From: Hyphomicrobiales bacterium
GTDB lineage: Bacteria > Pseudomonadota > Alphaproteobacteria > Rhizobiales > Xanthobacteraceae
DNA length: 32,895 bases
Direction of reading: 5' to 3'
Assembly: GCA_021323775.1 (NCBI GenBank)
Contig: JAJPKK010000042.1
Coordinates: 1 to 32,895 of the forward strand
Shown here: positions 23,072 to 31,720 of the stretch, one piece after another
How the letters are laid out: each line of letters begins with the position of its first letter
Position numbering within the stretch: the first letter of the stretch is position 1
Notes under the pieces: generated by a model
Told to the model about the DNA's origin: nothing
The model's input: the letters and a program-made list of their open reading frames with translations, nothing else
Database searches by the model: none
Translations under genes and position numbers: made by a program

Positions 23072-23506
23072 TCAGACCTCAAGCGCATTCTTGATGCGCT
23101 GCCGTTCCAGCGTGGATCGCTCGCGGAGATGAGGGATGAGGTCGAGCTCATCCAGATTGCGGATCGGGCCGTGGTCCTGCCGGTATTGGACAATCGCTTC
23201 TGCGTGCGACTCCCCGACTCCAGGAATCTGGCGCAGCTCTGCTGCGTTCGCTTTGTTGACGTTGATCTTTTCCGATCTTTGCCCACTCGGGGCCGTCGAA
23301 ACAGTGAATTGCCGCTTCACCTGCTCAAGCTCTTCGGGCGGCATGTCGCCGACGTGAGGAACCTGATTTAGCTCATCGACGCTCGCGAAAGCGCCCTTCT
23401 TGGAGCGGTAGCGCACGATTTCTTCCGCCCGGCTCGGACCAAGCCCCTTGATCGCCCTGAGATGGACCACGCTGGCGGTATTCAAGTCGAGTTTTCCTGC
23501 AGCCAT
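23072..23506 (-). CDS. Double helix-hairpin-helix protein (ComEA-like)
   Basis: The 144-aa protein carries two HhH_3/ComEA-type repeats. The first is KLDLNTASVVHLRAIKGLGPSRAEEIVRYR (about 5-34, split KLDLNTASV, LRAIKGLGPSRAEEIV) and the second is KINVNKANAAELRQIPGVGESHAEAIVQYR (about 80-109). The GLG and GVG hairpins bind DNA backbone non-specifically. ComEA itself has a signal anchor; this protein has none, so a cytoplasmic DNA-associated role is more likely. The linker has a charged PPEELEQVKR segment. GAGGG precedes the ATG. It sits alone, divergent from the following hydroxylase operon. Confidence 0.85.
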   Translation of the reverse strand: MAAGKLDLNTASVVHLRAIKGLGPSRAEEIVRYRSKKGAFASVDELNQVPHVGDMPPEELEQVKRQFTVSTAPSGQRSEKINVNKANAAELRQIPGVGESHAEAIVQYRQDHGPIRNLDELDLIPHLRERSTLERQRIKNALEV

Positions 23507-23738
23507 GGATCGACCCTCGGTTGTTCATTCTTGTCGATGCCGCCGCCAGAAGTCGAAGCGCAAGGCTCACCGCTCACTTACCACTCCTCTGGAAGCAGGA
23601 GCCGATGTAAGCAGCCTGAACCTGCCCTCGGGACATTGGCGTTCGCTATCGGAACGCCGCCCGCTTCTGAAAGTTGCTTCAGCGGAACAGCGCCCCGGTT
23701 GGTGCGTTGGCTGTTGTTAGAGACGCGCGGAGATGCAA

Positions 23739-24284
23739 ATGCCGCGAACGCACACGTCACAGCCTGCCCCTCACCCTGTCCTTTCCCGCCTGCCAGGGAG
23801 GGCCGGCCGGAAGACGCCAGACAAGCTTTCCGTGGCGCTGACCGTGAATGGGGTTGCGGCGCAGCTTAAAGTCGCGCCGTGGACAACCTTGCTCGATGCG
23901 CTGCGCGACCATCTCGACCTGACCGGAACCAAGAAGGGATGCGATCACGGCCAATGCGGCGCGTGTACGGTGCTGGTGGATGGGCGACGCATCGTTTCCT
24001 GCCTCACCTTTGCGGTGATGAACGACGGCGCCGAGGTGACCACCATTGAGGGCCTGGCAGCAAACGGGGCGCTGCATCCGTTGCAGCAGGCGTTCATCGA
24101 CCACGATGCATTCCAGTGCGGCTACTGCACGCCGGGACAAATCTGCTCGGCCGCTGGCCTTATCGCCGAGGGCAAGGCCAGGAGCGCCGATGAAATTCGC
24201 GAGCTCATGAGCGGCAACATTTGCCGCTGCGGCGCCTATCCCAACATCATTGCGGCGATTGAGCAGGCGATGAGGCGATCATGA
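23739..24284 (+). CDS. [2Fe-2S] subunit, PaoA-like aldehyde oxidoreductase
   Basis: The 181-aa subunit has complete cluster ligands: C68, C73, C76, C88 (GCDHGQCGACT...C) and C127, C130, C162, C164 (CGYCTPG, CRCG), numbered from 23739. It is the first gene of an S-M-L operon like paoABC, where it transfers electrons to the FAD subunit. E. coli PaoA has a Tat signal; this one has none. The first 30 residues (PRTHTSQPAPHPVLSRLPG) seem to be translated from a CCCCTCACCC-type intergenic element. A GTG at 23832 would start the ferredoxin domain exactly, so the true start is uncertain. ATG 23739 has GGAG six bases away. The stop overlaps the next ATG by four bases. Confidence 0.88.
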   Translation: MPRTHTSQPAPHPVLSRLPGRAGRKTPDKLSVALTVNGVAAQLKVAPWTTLLDALRDHLDLTGTKKGCDHGQCGACTVLVDGRRIVSCLTFAVMNDGAEVTTIEGLAANGALHPLQQAFIDHDAFQCGYCTPGQICSAAGLIAEGKARSADEIRELMSGNICRCGAYPNIIAAIEQAMRRS

Positions 24285-25297
24285 TCAATTTCCAGTACGC
24301 GCGGGCTGCCGATGTGGCCGACGCCGTGCGCCAGATGGCCGCCGATCCGTCGGCGAAATTCATCGCCGGCGGCACCAACCTGATCGATCTGATGAAGGAA
24401 GATGTCGAGCGCCCGTCGAGGCTGATCGACATCACGCGGCTGCCGCTCAAGGCCGTCGAGCAGACGCCAGCCGGCGGAGTGCGGATCGGCGCGCTCGTGC
24501 CGAATTCCGACCTCGCCTATCATCCCCTGATTGAGCAGCGCTATCCGCTGCTCGCGAGCGCGATTCTGGCCGGAGCGTCTGCGCAGCTACGCAACATGGC
24601 GTCGGCCGGGGGCAATCTCCTGCAACGGACGCGCTGCTATTATTTCTATGATATCGCGACGCCGTGCAACAAGCGCGAGCCCGGCAGCGGCTGCTCCGCC
24701 ATCAACGGGCTCAACCGCATCCACGCGATCCTCGGCGCGAGCGAGGCTTGCATCGCGACGCACCCCTCCGACATGTGCGTGGCGCTGGCTGCCCTCGACG
24801 CCGAGGTCCATGTGGCGGGGCCGGGGGAAGCGCGCACGATTGCGTTTGCGGATTTCCATCGGTTGCCCGGCGACACGCCGCAATTCGACACGAACCTGCA
24901 GCAGGGCGAGATCGTCACGGCGGTCGAGCTTCCGCCGCAGGGATTCGCTGCGCATTACACCTACCTGAAAATCCGCGATCGCCTTTCCTATGCATTCGCG
25001 CTCGTGTCGGTTGCGGCCGCGCTGGAATTCGACGGCGCCGCAATCAAAGAGGCCCGCCTGGCCCTCGGCGGCGTTGCGCATAAACCGTGGCGGAACATGG
25101 CGGTCGAAGCGACGCTGCGCGGACAGACCGCCGATCAGGCCGCTTTCGCGCGCGCCGCGGATGAACTGCTGCGCGACGCCAAGGGCTACGAGCACAATTC
25201 CTTCAAGATCGACCTCGCGCGCCGCGGCATCGTCCGCGCGCTGACGCAGGCCGCGCAGGGCCGGCCGCAATCGCAGGCCGTGAAGAGGATCATGTGA
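24281..25297 (+). CDS. FAD and [4Fe-4S] subunit, PaoB-like
   Basis: The 338-aa CoxM-type flavoprotein has FAD motifs FIAGGTNLIDLMK (28-40) and ASAGGNL (107-113). The [4Fe-4S] insertion has C119, C129, C138 and C157 in the pattern RTRCYYF, PCNKREPGSGC, EACIA, which is the PaoB/YagS signature almost residue for residue. The ATG overlaps the previous stop (ATGA) and its own stop overlaps a possible GTG of the next gene (GTGA), so the three genes are translationally coupled. It passes electrons from the [2Fe-2S] subunit to an acceptor, which in PaoABC is ferredoxin or oxygen. Confidence 0.93.
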   Translation: MINFQYARAADVADAVRQMAADPSAKFIAGGTNLIDLMKEDVERPSRLIDITRLPLKAVEQTPAGGVRIGALVPNSDLAYHPLIEQRYPLLASAILAGASAQLRNMASAGGNLLQRTRCYYFYDIATPCNKREPGSGCSAINGLNRIHAILGASEACIATHPSDMCVALAALDAEVHVAGPGEARTIAFADFHRLPGDTPQFDTNLQQGEIVTAVELPPQGFAAHYTYLKIRDRLSYAFALVSVAAALEFDGAAIKEARLALGGVAHKPWRNMAVEATLRGQTADQAAFARAADELLRDAKGYEHNSFKIDLARRGIVRALTQAAQGRPQSQAVKRIM

Positions 25298-25431
25298 ACG
25301 GCATCTGCCGCCGCGGCGTCCTGCAAGGCGCGGCCGCGCTGGCGGCGCTCGGATATCACGGAGACGGCCGGGCCGGCAGCGCGCAGCACGGCGCAATCCC
25401 GCGGCAACCCGGCTATCAAGCGGAGAAGCCC

Positions 25432-27651
25432 ATGACGTCCTATATCGGCACTCCCGCATCCCGCGTCGACGGGCGCGCGAAAGTCACTGGTGCGGCGAAA
25501 TACGCTGGCGAATTCAACACAAGCGATCTCGTTTACGGAAGCGTCGTCACGTCGAGCATCGCCAAGGGCCGCATCGCGCGCATCGACGCGGGCGAGGCGT
25601 TGCGCATCGACGGCGTGATCGATGTCCTTACGCACGAGAACCGGCCGCACATGGCGTCAACCGACGCGGCCTACAGAGACGACGTTGCTCCGGAGGGGTC
25701 GCCGTTCCGGCCGCTTTACGACGAGCGGATTCTGTTCAGCGGACAGCCGATTGCGCTGGTCCTCGCTGAAGAGTGGGAGATCGCGCGCTTCGCCGCGTCG
25801 CTGGTCCGCGTCGAATACGAGAAAGAAACCGCGTTCACCGACGTGCACGGCCGCCACGATGAAGCCGTGGCATTGCATCCGAACGGCGACCTGTTCGGCC
25901 CCCCGAAGCCGCGCGGCGCAGCCGAGCACGCATTCGCTGCCGCCGAGATACGTCACGAAGGCGAATATTATGTCCCCATCGAGCATCACAACCCGATGGA
26001 GACCTACGCTGCGACGGTGATCTTCGGGAAGGACGGCAGGCTTACGGTCTACGACAAGACCCAGGGCGTACAGAATGTGCAGCGATATCTCCGCAGCGTG
26101 TTTGACATGGGGCCGGAAGACATACGCGTCATGTCACCCTTTGCGGGCGGGGCGTTCGGCTCGGGTCTGCGCCCGCAATATCACGTGGCGCTCGCCGTAC
26201 TGGCGGCGCGCGCGCTACGCCGGTCCGTGCGTCTCGTGCTGACCCGCCAGCAAATGTATGGGCTGGGTTACCGGCCGGCCATGATCCAGCGGATCAAGCT
26301 CGGCGCCAAAGCCGGCGGGACGCTCGATGCGATCATACACGACGCCACCACGGTAACGTCGCAATACGAGAATTTCTACCGGCAGGAGACGGGCTGGTCC
26401 GGCCTGCTCTACAAGTGTCCCAATGCGAAATACGCGCACAAGCTCGTCCGGCGCGATCTTGCCACGCCGTGCGACATGCGCTGTCCGAGCGCCGCGACCG
26501 GGGTGTATGCGCTCGAATGCGCGATGGATGAACTTGCGGTCGCGCTCAAGCTGGATCCGTTGGATCTGCGCCTGAGATGTTATTCGGATCGCGACCAGAA
26601 CGCTGATCTGCCCTACAGCAGCAAGGCGCTGCGCGAATGCTACCGCCAGGGCGCGGAAGCGTTCGGCTGGGACAAGCGGAGTGCCGAGCCGCGCTCGATG
26701 CGCGACGGCGCCGAGCTGGTCGGGTGCGGGATGGCGACCGGCGTCTGGGATGCGATGCAGATGCCGATCGCGGTGCGCATCGCGCTCTCCGCCAACGGCC
26801 ATGCGGACGTTTCGTGCGCGACGGCGGACATCGGCACCGGAACCTACACGATCATGACGCAGGTCGCGGCCGACAGGCTCGGGCTGCCGCTCGACAGCGT
26901 CACCGTCAAGCTTGGCGACTCGACGCTGCCGCAGTCGCCGGTCGAAGGCGGATCATGGATGGCGGCCTCGGTGTCGAATGGGATCGCCACGACGGCCGAC
27001 GCAGTGCGCAAGGAACTCTTGCGCCTCGCCAAGCGGATGCCGAATTCGCCGCTCGCGGACGCGGCCCCTGATGAGGTTAGGCTTGCGGACGGCAAGCTTG
27101 TGAGCAGGCGGGATGCTTCGCGCGCCGTATCGATCATAGATGCGATGCGCTCTGGCGCCGTGGATCGCATCGAGCAAGAGCATTTCACCAGCTTCGCGGA
27201 TGACGGCTCATATGCGCACAACACCCATTCGGCGGTCTTCGCTGAGGTCCGGGTAGACGAGCAACTCGGTGTGATCCGCGTGACCCGCGTCGTCAGCGCT
27301 GTTGCGGCCGGCCGCATCCTCAATCCCAAGACAGCGGCGAGCCAGATCATGGGCAGCGTTGTGTGGGGCATCGGAATGGCGCTGCACGAGGAGACGCTCC
27401 TCGATCATAACTTCGGCCGCATCATGAATCCGAACATCGCCGAATATCATGTCCCGGTGAACGCCGACGTTCAGGACATCAAGGTCATCTTCGTCGATGA
27501 GCCTGACCACATCATCAATCCACTCGGCATCAAGGGGGTGGGCGAGATCGGCATCGTCGGCGTCGCCGCCGCGATCGCCAACGCGATTTACCACGCGACC
27601 GGCAAGCGCGTGCGCGACCTGCCCATTGCCGTGGATAAGCTGCTGCGATGA
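25432..27651 (+). CDS. Molybdopterin-binding subunit, PaoC-like aldehyde oxidoreductase
   Basis: The 739-aa catalytic subunit is close to the 732 aa of PaoC. The hammerhead domain begins RVDGRAKVTGAAKYAGEF, the Mo-cofactor loop is GGAFGSG (239-245), and the active-site glutamate is E705 in KGVGEIGIVG. The late region (GDSTLPQSPVEGGSW, AAGRILNPKTAASQ) follows PaoC. PaoABC oxidises aromatic aldehydes in the periplasm. ATG 25432 has the RBS GGAGAAG (25422-25428). An in-frame GTG at 25294 would add 46 residues with a Tat-like leader (CRRGVLQGAAALAALG). No PaoD/XdhC maturation gene follows. Substrate is likely an aldehyde; the exact one is unknown. Confidence 0.93.
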   Translation: MTSYIGTPASRVDGRAKVTGAAKYAGEFNTSDLVYGSVVTSSIAKGRIARIDAGEALRIDGVIDVLTHENRPHMASTDAAYRDDVAPEGSPFRPLYDERILFSGQPIALVLAEEWEIARFAASLVRVEYEKETAFTDVHGRHDEAVALHPNGDLFGPPKPRGAAEHAFAAAEIRHEGEYYVPIEHHNPMETYAATVIFGKDGRLTVYDKTQGVQNVQRYLRSVFDMGPEDIRVMSPFAGGAFGSGLRPQYHVALAVLAARALRRSVRLVLTRQQMYGLGYRPAMIQRIKLGAKAGGTLDAIIHDATTVTSQYENFYRQETGWSGLLYKCPNAKYAHKLVRRDLATPCDMRCPSAATGVYALECAMDELAVALKLDPLDLRLRCYSDRDQNADLPYSSKALRECYRQGAEAFGWDKRSAEPRSMRDGAELVGCGMATGVWDAMQMPIAVRIALSANGHADVSCATADIGTGTYTIMTQVAADRLGLPLDSVTVKLGDSTLPQSPVEGGSWMAASVSNGIATTADAVRKELLRLAKRMPNSPLADAAPDEVRLADGKLVSRRDASRAVSIIDAMRSGAVDRIEQEHFTSFADDGSYAHNTHSAVFAEVRVDEQLGVIRVTRVVSAVAAGRILNPKTAASQIMGSVVWGIGMALHEETLLDHNFGRIMNPNIAEYHVPVNADVQDIKVIFVDEPDHIINPLGIKGVGEIGIVGVAAAIANAIYHATGKRVRDLPIAVDKLLR

Positions 27652-27876
27652 TCTTGCGATGATCCGGGGCTGCTTGACAGCGACGAGAGCATATAGCGAA
27701 CATACAGAAACATTCGCCGTCGAACATTTCGAAGCCGTTGACGTCTGGACTTCTATAGCGCGTCTTCCCTTACGGGGAGATTGATTCCATGGCCATCCGG
27801 CGCGTCACGACGCCCGGCGCCAACATCCTTGTCGCGAGTAATCGGGTTTGAGCAGAACCTGCTTTGTTGGACCGCG

Positions 27877-28887
27877 CTACCGCGCCAGCACCTCGACCTC
27901 GCCGTCGACCCCGGCGACCACCTTGAAATCGCGCTCGTAGGTGCGCCCCTCGTTGCGCGCGATGGCGCGATAGTCGCCCTCGGCCAGCACGAGGCGGGGG
28001 AACACGCCGGTCGACTCCTTGATGACGTCGCCGCCCGGGGTGATCACCGACCAGTTGGTATTGGCGATGGGATCGCCGCCGCGTTCGCTGACCAGCTTGA
28101 GGGTGATGAGCGCCGCGCGATGGCTGACCGTTACATCGGTGAGTTTGCCGGCCTGCACTCTGATGTCGGACCGCACCACCGCGTTGGTGTCGCCGTAATT
28201 CGAAACGATGTGATAATTGCCTTCCGGCACCACCACAACGTCGCCTGTCAGCACGCCCTGCGCCACCGGCGTCTTGTAGCCGGGCTCGAACTGGCTGCCC
28301 TTGAAGATATCGAAGGTGATCTCGCTGGCGGGAATTTTGACGTCGCCGACGCGGCCCTCGAGCCTGACGCCGCCGGCCGGCAGTTCGAAGACCTCGCGCG
28401 TCGCCTCCTTGAGGTGCACCGCCTTCGCGGCGCTCACGAGTCCGAAACTGACGTGCACGACATAATCGCCGGGCGCCAACGTCATCACCGGACTGGCCGC
28501 CTTGTCCTCCTTGATGGCCCGGAATGTTCCCGTGACGTCGGGTCTGGCGGGGAATACGCGCCACACCAGCCCATTGGTGATCTGGGTGGGAGCATCGTGC
28601 CCGAAACGGGCGACCAGCGCGAGCGAGACTTGCTGCGAGGAAGCCCCGCCGAGAGCCGGAACCGGCATCGCCGCGGGGCCGGAGATCAAAGGCGGCATCG
28701 GCATTGCGGGAGATGGCGCGTAGGCCGGCGCGATCGACTGGGCCTGCGGCGGCAGTCCGCGCGTGGGTCCGACTGCGGGCGGAGAGCCGACCCCGCCGCC
28801 GGACGGCGGCAGCATTGGCTGAGCCGAGGCGGCAACGGACCACGCCGCTGCGAGCCCCGCGCATATCGCGATCCTGATGTCGCCCAA
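27877..28887 (-). CDS. Exported hypothetical protein with carboxypeptidase-regulatory-like repeats
   Basis: This 336-aa protein begins with a signal peptide (IAICAGLAAAWSVAASAQP, cleavage near residue 22), then a Pro/Gly-rich linker to about residue 75. Three or so beta-sandwich units of carboxypeptidase-regulatory or PEGA-like type follow (for example APGDYVVHVSFG, VPEGNYHIVSNYG, AEGDYRAIARNEG). The repeated (P/A)xGxYxxxx pattern marks each unit. The only usable start is TTG at 28887. No catalytic motif is seen, so a surface or periplasmic scaffold is likely. It is convergent with the PaoC-like gene. Confidence 0.75.
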   Translation of the reverse strand: MGDIRIAICAGLAAAWSVAASAQPMLPPSGGGVGSPPAVGPTRGLPPQAQSIAPAYAPSPAMPMPPLISGPAAMPVPALGGASSQQVSLALVARFGHDAPTQITNGLVWRVFPARPDVTGTFRAIKEDKAASPVMTLAPGDYVVHVSFGLVSAAKAVHLKEATREVFELPAGGVRLEGRVGDVKIPASEITFDIFKGSQFEPGYKTPVAQGVLTGDVVVVPEGNYHIVSNYGDTNAVVRSDIRVQAGKLTDVTVSHRAALITLKLVSERGGDPIANTNWSVITPGGDVIKESTGVFPRLVLAEGDYRAIARNEGRTYERDFKVVAGVDGEVEVLAR

Positions 28888-29014
28888 ACCGTCAGCCCCC
28901 GAGTCCAGCGAAACGTATTCAGCGAACCAGCACTTTCTTGTAACTTTCGAGCGGAATCACGTCAAATTCAAGCCCATCAGAGCATTTTTCGATTCTGTGT
29001 CCTGCCCTCCGCTG

Positions 29015-29092
29015 TCATTGCCCGGCTTGACCGAATGATGCAGTAACCCGCAGCCGTCGGGTTCACGATTGCCCGCTCAAGCCGGGCAATGA
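29015..29092. repeat. TCATTGCCCGGCTTGA inverted repeat
   Basis: The arm 29015-29052 (TCATTGCCCGGCTTGACCG...) pairs with 29055-29092 (...CTCAAGCCGGGCAATGA). The outer 16 bases match perfectly and the inner part (TAACCCGCAG versus GGGTTCACG) partly. It is the same type as 16074 and 32575. The surrounding gap 28888-29203 shows no gene. Confidence 0.8.
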
Positions 29093-29203
29093 AGCCAGGA
29101 TGACCAGGCAGGCATGGATCAAGACCCTATCAGTCGGGCATCTGACTTTGTCACCCGCGGCATGGTGTGCTAGCCAATCGGAAGCCAATTGAAGCAACTC
29201 CTG

Positions 29204-29779
29204 ATGCAAGCCTTATCGCCCTCCATCGCATTGCTCCAGACGCGCCGCTCGCTCAAGCCGGCCGAGCTTACCGGCCCCGGCCCGTCGCCGTCCGATCTCG
29301 ACATGCTGCTGACGATTGCGTCGCGGGTGCCGGACCACGGCAAGCTGGCGCCCTGGCGCTTCATCGTGTTCGAGGGCGAATCGCGGCTCAAGGCCGGCGC
29401 CGCGATCGCAGCGGCCTTCGTCGCCAGATACCCGGATGCGACGCCGGACCAGGTGGAGTTCGAGCGCCGGCGCCTCGCCCGCGCCCCATTGGTGATCGCT
29501 GTCGTGAGCCGCGCCGCGCCGCATGTGAAAATCCCCGAATGGGAGCAGGTGCTCTCCGCCGGCGCTGCCGCCATGAGCCTCGTGATCGCGGCTCACGCGC
29601 TCGGCTTCGCCGCCGCCTGGATCACCGAATGGTATGCCTATGACCGCGCTGTGCTCGACGCTCTTGGACTCAAGCCGCACGAGAAGATCGCAGGATTTGT
29701 CCACATCGGGCGCCCCACGCACGCGCCGGAGGACCGGCCGCGGCCCGCGCTCGCCGAGATCGTTACGCACTTCAGGTAG
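29204..29779 (+). CDS. Nitroreductase-family FMN enzyme
   Basis: The 191-aa nitroreductase fold has the N-terminal RRS phosphate-binding motif of the FMN site (LLQTRRSLKPAEL). SRVPDHGKLAPWRFIVFEG gives the PxxHxxxPWRF signature of the YdjA-like subgroup. AGAAAMSLVIAAHALGFAAAWIT is the helical FMN/dimer region, and GFVHIGRP is at the end. These enzymes reduce nitro groups or quinones with NAD(P)H. A TTG at 29189 in frame adds five residues; the ATG at 29204 is preferred. It is followed 39 bases later by a flavin-reductase-like gene on the same strand. Confidence 0.9.
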   Translation: MQALSPSIALLQTRRSLKPAELTGPGPSPSDLDMLLTIASRVPDHGKLAPWRFIVFEGESRLKAGAAIAAAFVARYPDATPDQVEFERRRLARAPLVIAVVSRAAPHVKIPEWEQVLSAGAAAMSLVIAAHALGFAAAWITEWYAYDRAVLDALGLKPHEKIAGFVHIGRPTHAPEDRPRPALAEIVTHFR

Positions 29780-29818
29780 CCCCCGCGCTCGCGAGGGAAG
29801 GATAGAAGCGGAGCGCAC

Positions 29819-30442
29819 ATGTTTTACGACGCTCGCAAGAAGAACGATCACGGCCTGCCCCACGATCCCTTCAAGGCCATCGTGGCGCCGCGGCCGATCG
29901 GCTGGATCACCTCCATGAGCGCCGCGGGCGAGATCAACCTTGCGCCCTATTCATGGTTCAACGGAGTATCGAGCCAGCCGCCGATGGTGATGTTCTCCAG
30001 CGAACAGCGCAAGGATTCGCTGACCTTCATCGAGGAGACCAAGGAGTTCGTCTGCAATTTCGCCGCCTGGGAACTGCGCGAGCAGGTGAACCAGACGTCG
30101 GCGCCGTTCCCGCGCGGCGTCAATGAAATGGAAAAGTGCGGTCTCAAGCCGGCGCCTTCGCGGCTTGTGCGGCCGCCGCGGGTCGCGGCCTCGCCGTGCG
30201 CGCTCGAATGCAAATGGGTGCAGACGGTGTCTCTGACGGACTATGAGGGCCGCGCCACCGACCGCCATGTCGTGTTCGGCCAGGTGATCGGGGTTTATAT
30301 CGATGACCGGTTCATTCGCGACGGCCTGCTCAACACCGGTTCCATGCGGCCGATCATGCGGGCCGGCTATCATGACTACTACAGCACGACGGAGGAGCTA
30401 CGCTTCTCCATGCGCCGCCCTGCAGGCGGCGGCCAGGGTTGA
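29819..30442 (+). CDS. Flavin reductase-like (split-barrel FMN-binding) protein
   Basis: The 207-aa protein of the flavin-reductase-like/split-barrel family has the start FKAIVAPRPIGWITSMSAAGEINLAP (split FKAIVAPRPIGWITS, GEINLAPYSWF). GVSSQPPMVMFSS and TKEFVCNFAAWELREQVNQTSAPF follow, and the catalytic-region LECKWVQTVSL lies later. GCGGAGC lies before the ATG. Such proteins reduce flavin or act as flavin-dependent oxidoreductases. The pairing with the nitroreductase suggests a small flavin-based unit; a role as electron donor for the Rieske oxygenase 12 kb away is only a possibility. Confidence 0.88.
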   Translation: MFYDARKKNDHGLPHDPFKAIVAPRPIGWITSMSAAGEINLAPYSWFNGVSSQPPMVMFSSEQRKDSLTFIEETKEFVCNFAAWELREQVNQTSAPFPRGVNEMEKCGLKPAPSRLVRPPRVAASPCALECKWVQTVSLTDYEGRATDRHVVFGQVIGVYIDDRFIRDGLLNTGSMRPIMRAGYHDYYSTTEELRFSMRRPAGGGQG

Positions 30443-30555
30443 ATCGCGCCGGCCAGCCTTCCCTCGGGAACACGAGCGTCCCTCCGGCTTTGTTCGTAAG
30501 CGAATGGAACGGGCGTTCCCCGGCCGGAAAGCGGGCGGTGCGCCCGCGCTCCCAC

Positions 30556-30826
30556 AGCGGATTCCGGTCATATGGAAACATCGCAGGGTGGGCACTCGTC
30601 GACAAGCTCAGAGCCAAGCGCGCCCACCCGTCCTCCAAAGGACCGAACGCTGGCGGGCACGGCGCACCGAAGCCGGGCTTGCCCGACTTCGGCAGTCAAT
30701 GTGCCGAAATCGCCAACAGCCGATTTCGGTTGCGCCTTGCCCACCCTACGAAGCACCGTAGGGTGGGCAACGGCGGCCCCGGCGCTTCATCGGGGCGCGG
30801 CGCAATACCCCGCCGTTGCCCACGCG
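30556..30826. repeat. Repeat island with three GTAGGGTGGGC-type arms
   Basis: The 678-base gene-free stretch 30443-31120 starts with a repeat island. GGATTCCGGTCATA (30560) to GCAGGGTGGGCACTCGTC and GACAAGCTCAGAGC (30583-30614) repeats the block at 21474. CGCCTTGCCCACCCTACG (30733-30750) and GTAGGGTGGGCAACGGCGG (30758-30776) face each other, and CCGCCGTTGCCCACGC (30810-30825) closes the second arm. No gene is supported here. Confidence 0.75.
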
Positions 30827-30944
30827 GTCCGCCCGTGCGCACGGCGAACCGCGGCGAGGCCCGGCAGCGTGGGCAACGCGGATCGCCGCCGTGCCGGATT
30901 TTCGCCGCCGCGGCCGCGTTGCCCCCCACGAGTTCATTTTCACG

Positions 30945-31090
30945 CGAGCATGGACGAAAATGCAACTATCTGGTATAGTTAAATGTGTTGCGGTACGGCA
31001 AAACCCGCTGCGCACAAAAAATAAAAAAAGTCCCCAAGTCCCTGTTATTTTCCCTGTTCTCAGGGAATTTGGAACCCAGAAGAGTCAGAT
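30945..31090. other. AT-rich patch before the pglZ remnant
   Basis: Composition changes sharply to AT-rich: TGGTATAGTTAAATG (30972-30986), ACAAAAAATAAAAAAAG (31015-31031) and TCCCTGTTATTTTCCCTGTT (31040-31059), then TCTCAGGGAA. CCCTGTT occurs twice (31041 and 31053). It looks like imported or recombined DNA; similar CCCTGTTATTTTCCCTGTT blocks are, to my memory, dispersed in related genomes, which I cannot check here. Confidence 0.45.
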
Positions 31091-31120
31091 AGAAAACGTT
31101 GGGTCGCGAAGGCGCTGACC

Positions 31121-31567
31121 ATGCTTGATCGCATCGCCCGCGGCCTCGAGGCCCAGTTCGAGAAGCACCGCGTCGTCGTGTGGCACGACCCGGGCCGCGA
31201 GTTCCGCGCCGCGTTCGATGACACGGAACTGCCCGGCGTCGAGAAGATCGCGGTGGCGAACCCCGAGTTTGCCGTCAAGTACCGGATCCTGCGGGAAGCG
31301 CCGGAGCAGAAGTTCCTGCTCTACCGCGACGGCCCGCGGCCGGCGGACATCGACAACTGGCTGCTCGACGTCGAACTGGCGTACGCGACCTTCACGGCTG
31401 ACCAGGCCGCGATGTGGCTCAGCGAGCTGGGGCTGCCGCTCCAGTTCGAGGAGCTGGTGCGCACGCACCAGGAGTTCTTCCGCTCGGGCAAACGGCTGGA
31501 GAAGCTGAAGGCCGCGATGAAGGCGGACGACACCAGGTCCGTCCTGCGCGAGCGCATGCTCGCCGTC
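31121..31567 (+). pseudogene. pglZ: BREX PglZ N-terminal fragment, truncated
   Basis: The ATG at 31121 opens a frame whose first 149 codons match the start of type-1 BREX alkaline-phosphatase-like PglZ. The opening is MLDRIARGLEAQFEKHRVVVWHD (split MLDRIARGLEAQF, EKHRVVVWHD); GVEKIAVANPEF, KYRILREAPEQKFLLYRDGP and DNWLLDVELAYATF follow. After MLAV (about 31567) the sequence changes to low-complexity STPLGPPTPPPS and no longer resembles PglZ. The normal protein is over 800 aa, so this is a remnant. The frame stays open to the window end (over 590 codons) but beyond here is antisense to the SDR and tctA genes. No other BREX gene is visible. PglX would normally lie upstream; instead there is the AT-rich patch. 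Confidence 0.8.
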
Positions 31568-31720
31568 TCAACCCCTTTAGGACCTCCAACTCCACCTCCC
31601 TCCTCCAATCTTCCGCACGGCAGTCTGAAGCGGAATAATATATTCCATCGGCCCGCGCAAGCCGATCGCGTTGCTACCACTGGAGGAAAAAGCGCGCGTG
31701 GGACGGACCTTCCGCAGGCG
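31568..31720. other. Junction segment between pglZ remnant and SDR
   Basis: These 153 bases hold a pyrimidine-rich run (CCTCCAACTCCACCTCCC, 31581-31598) and an AT-rich GAATAATATATTCC (31634-31647) that is nearly palindromic. The plus frame reads SLKRNNIFHRPAQADRVATT, for which I know no family. It marks the break point of the pglZ fragment. Confidence 0.4.

Noticed and set aside
27781-29046. 421-codon plus-strand frame over 27877-28887
   Set aside because: The minus-strand frame has a signal peptide and regular beta-sandwich repeats; the plus frame has neither and ends in a REP element.
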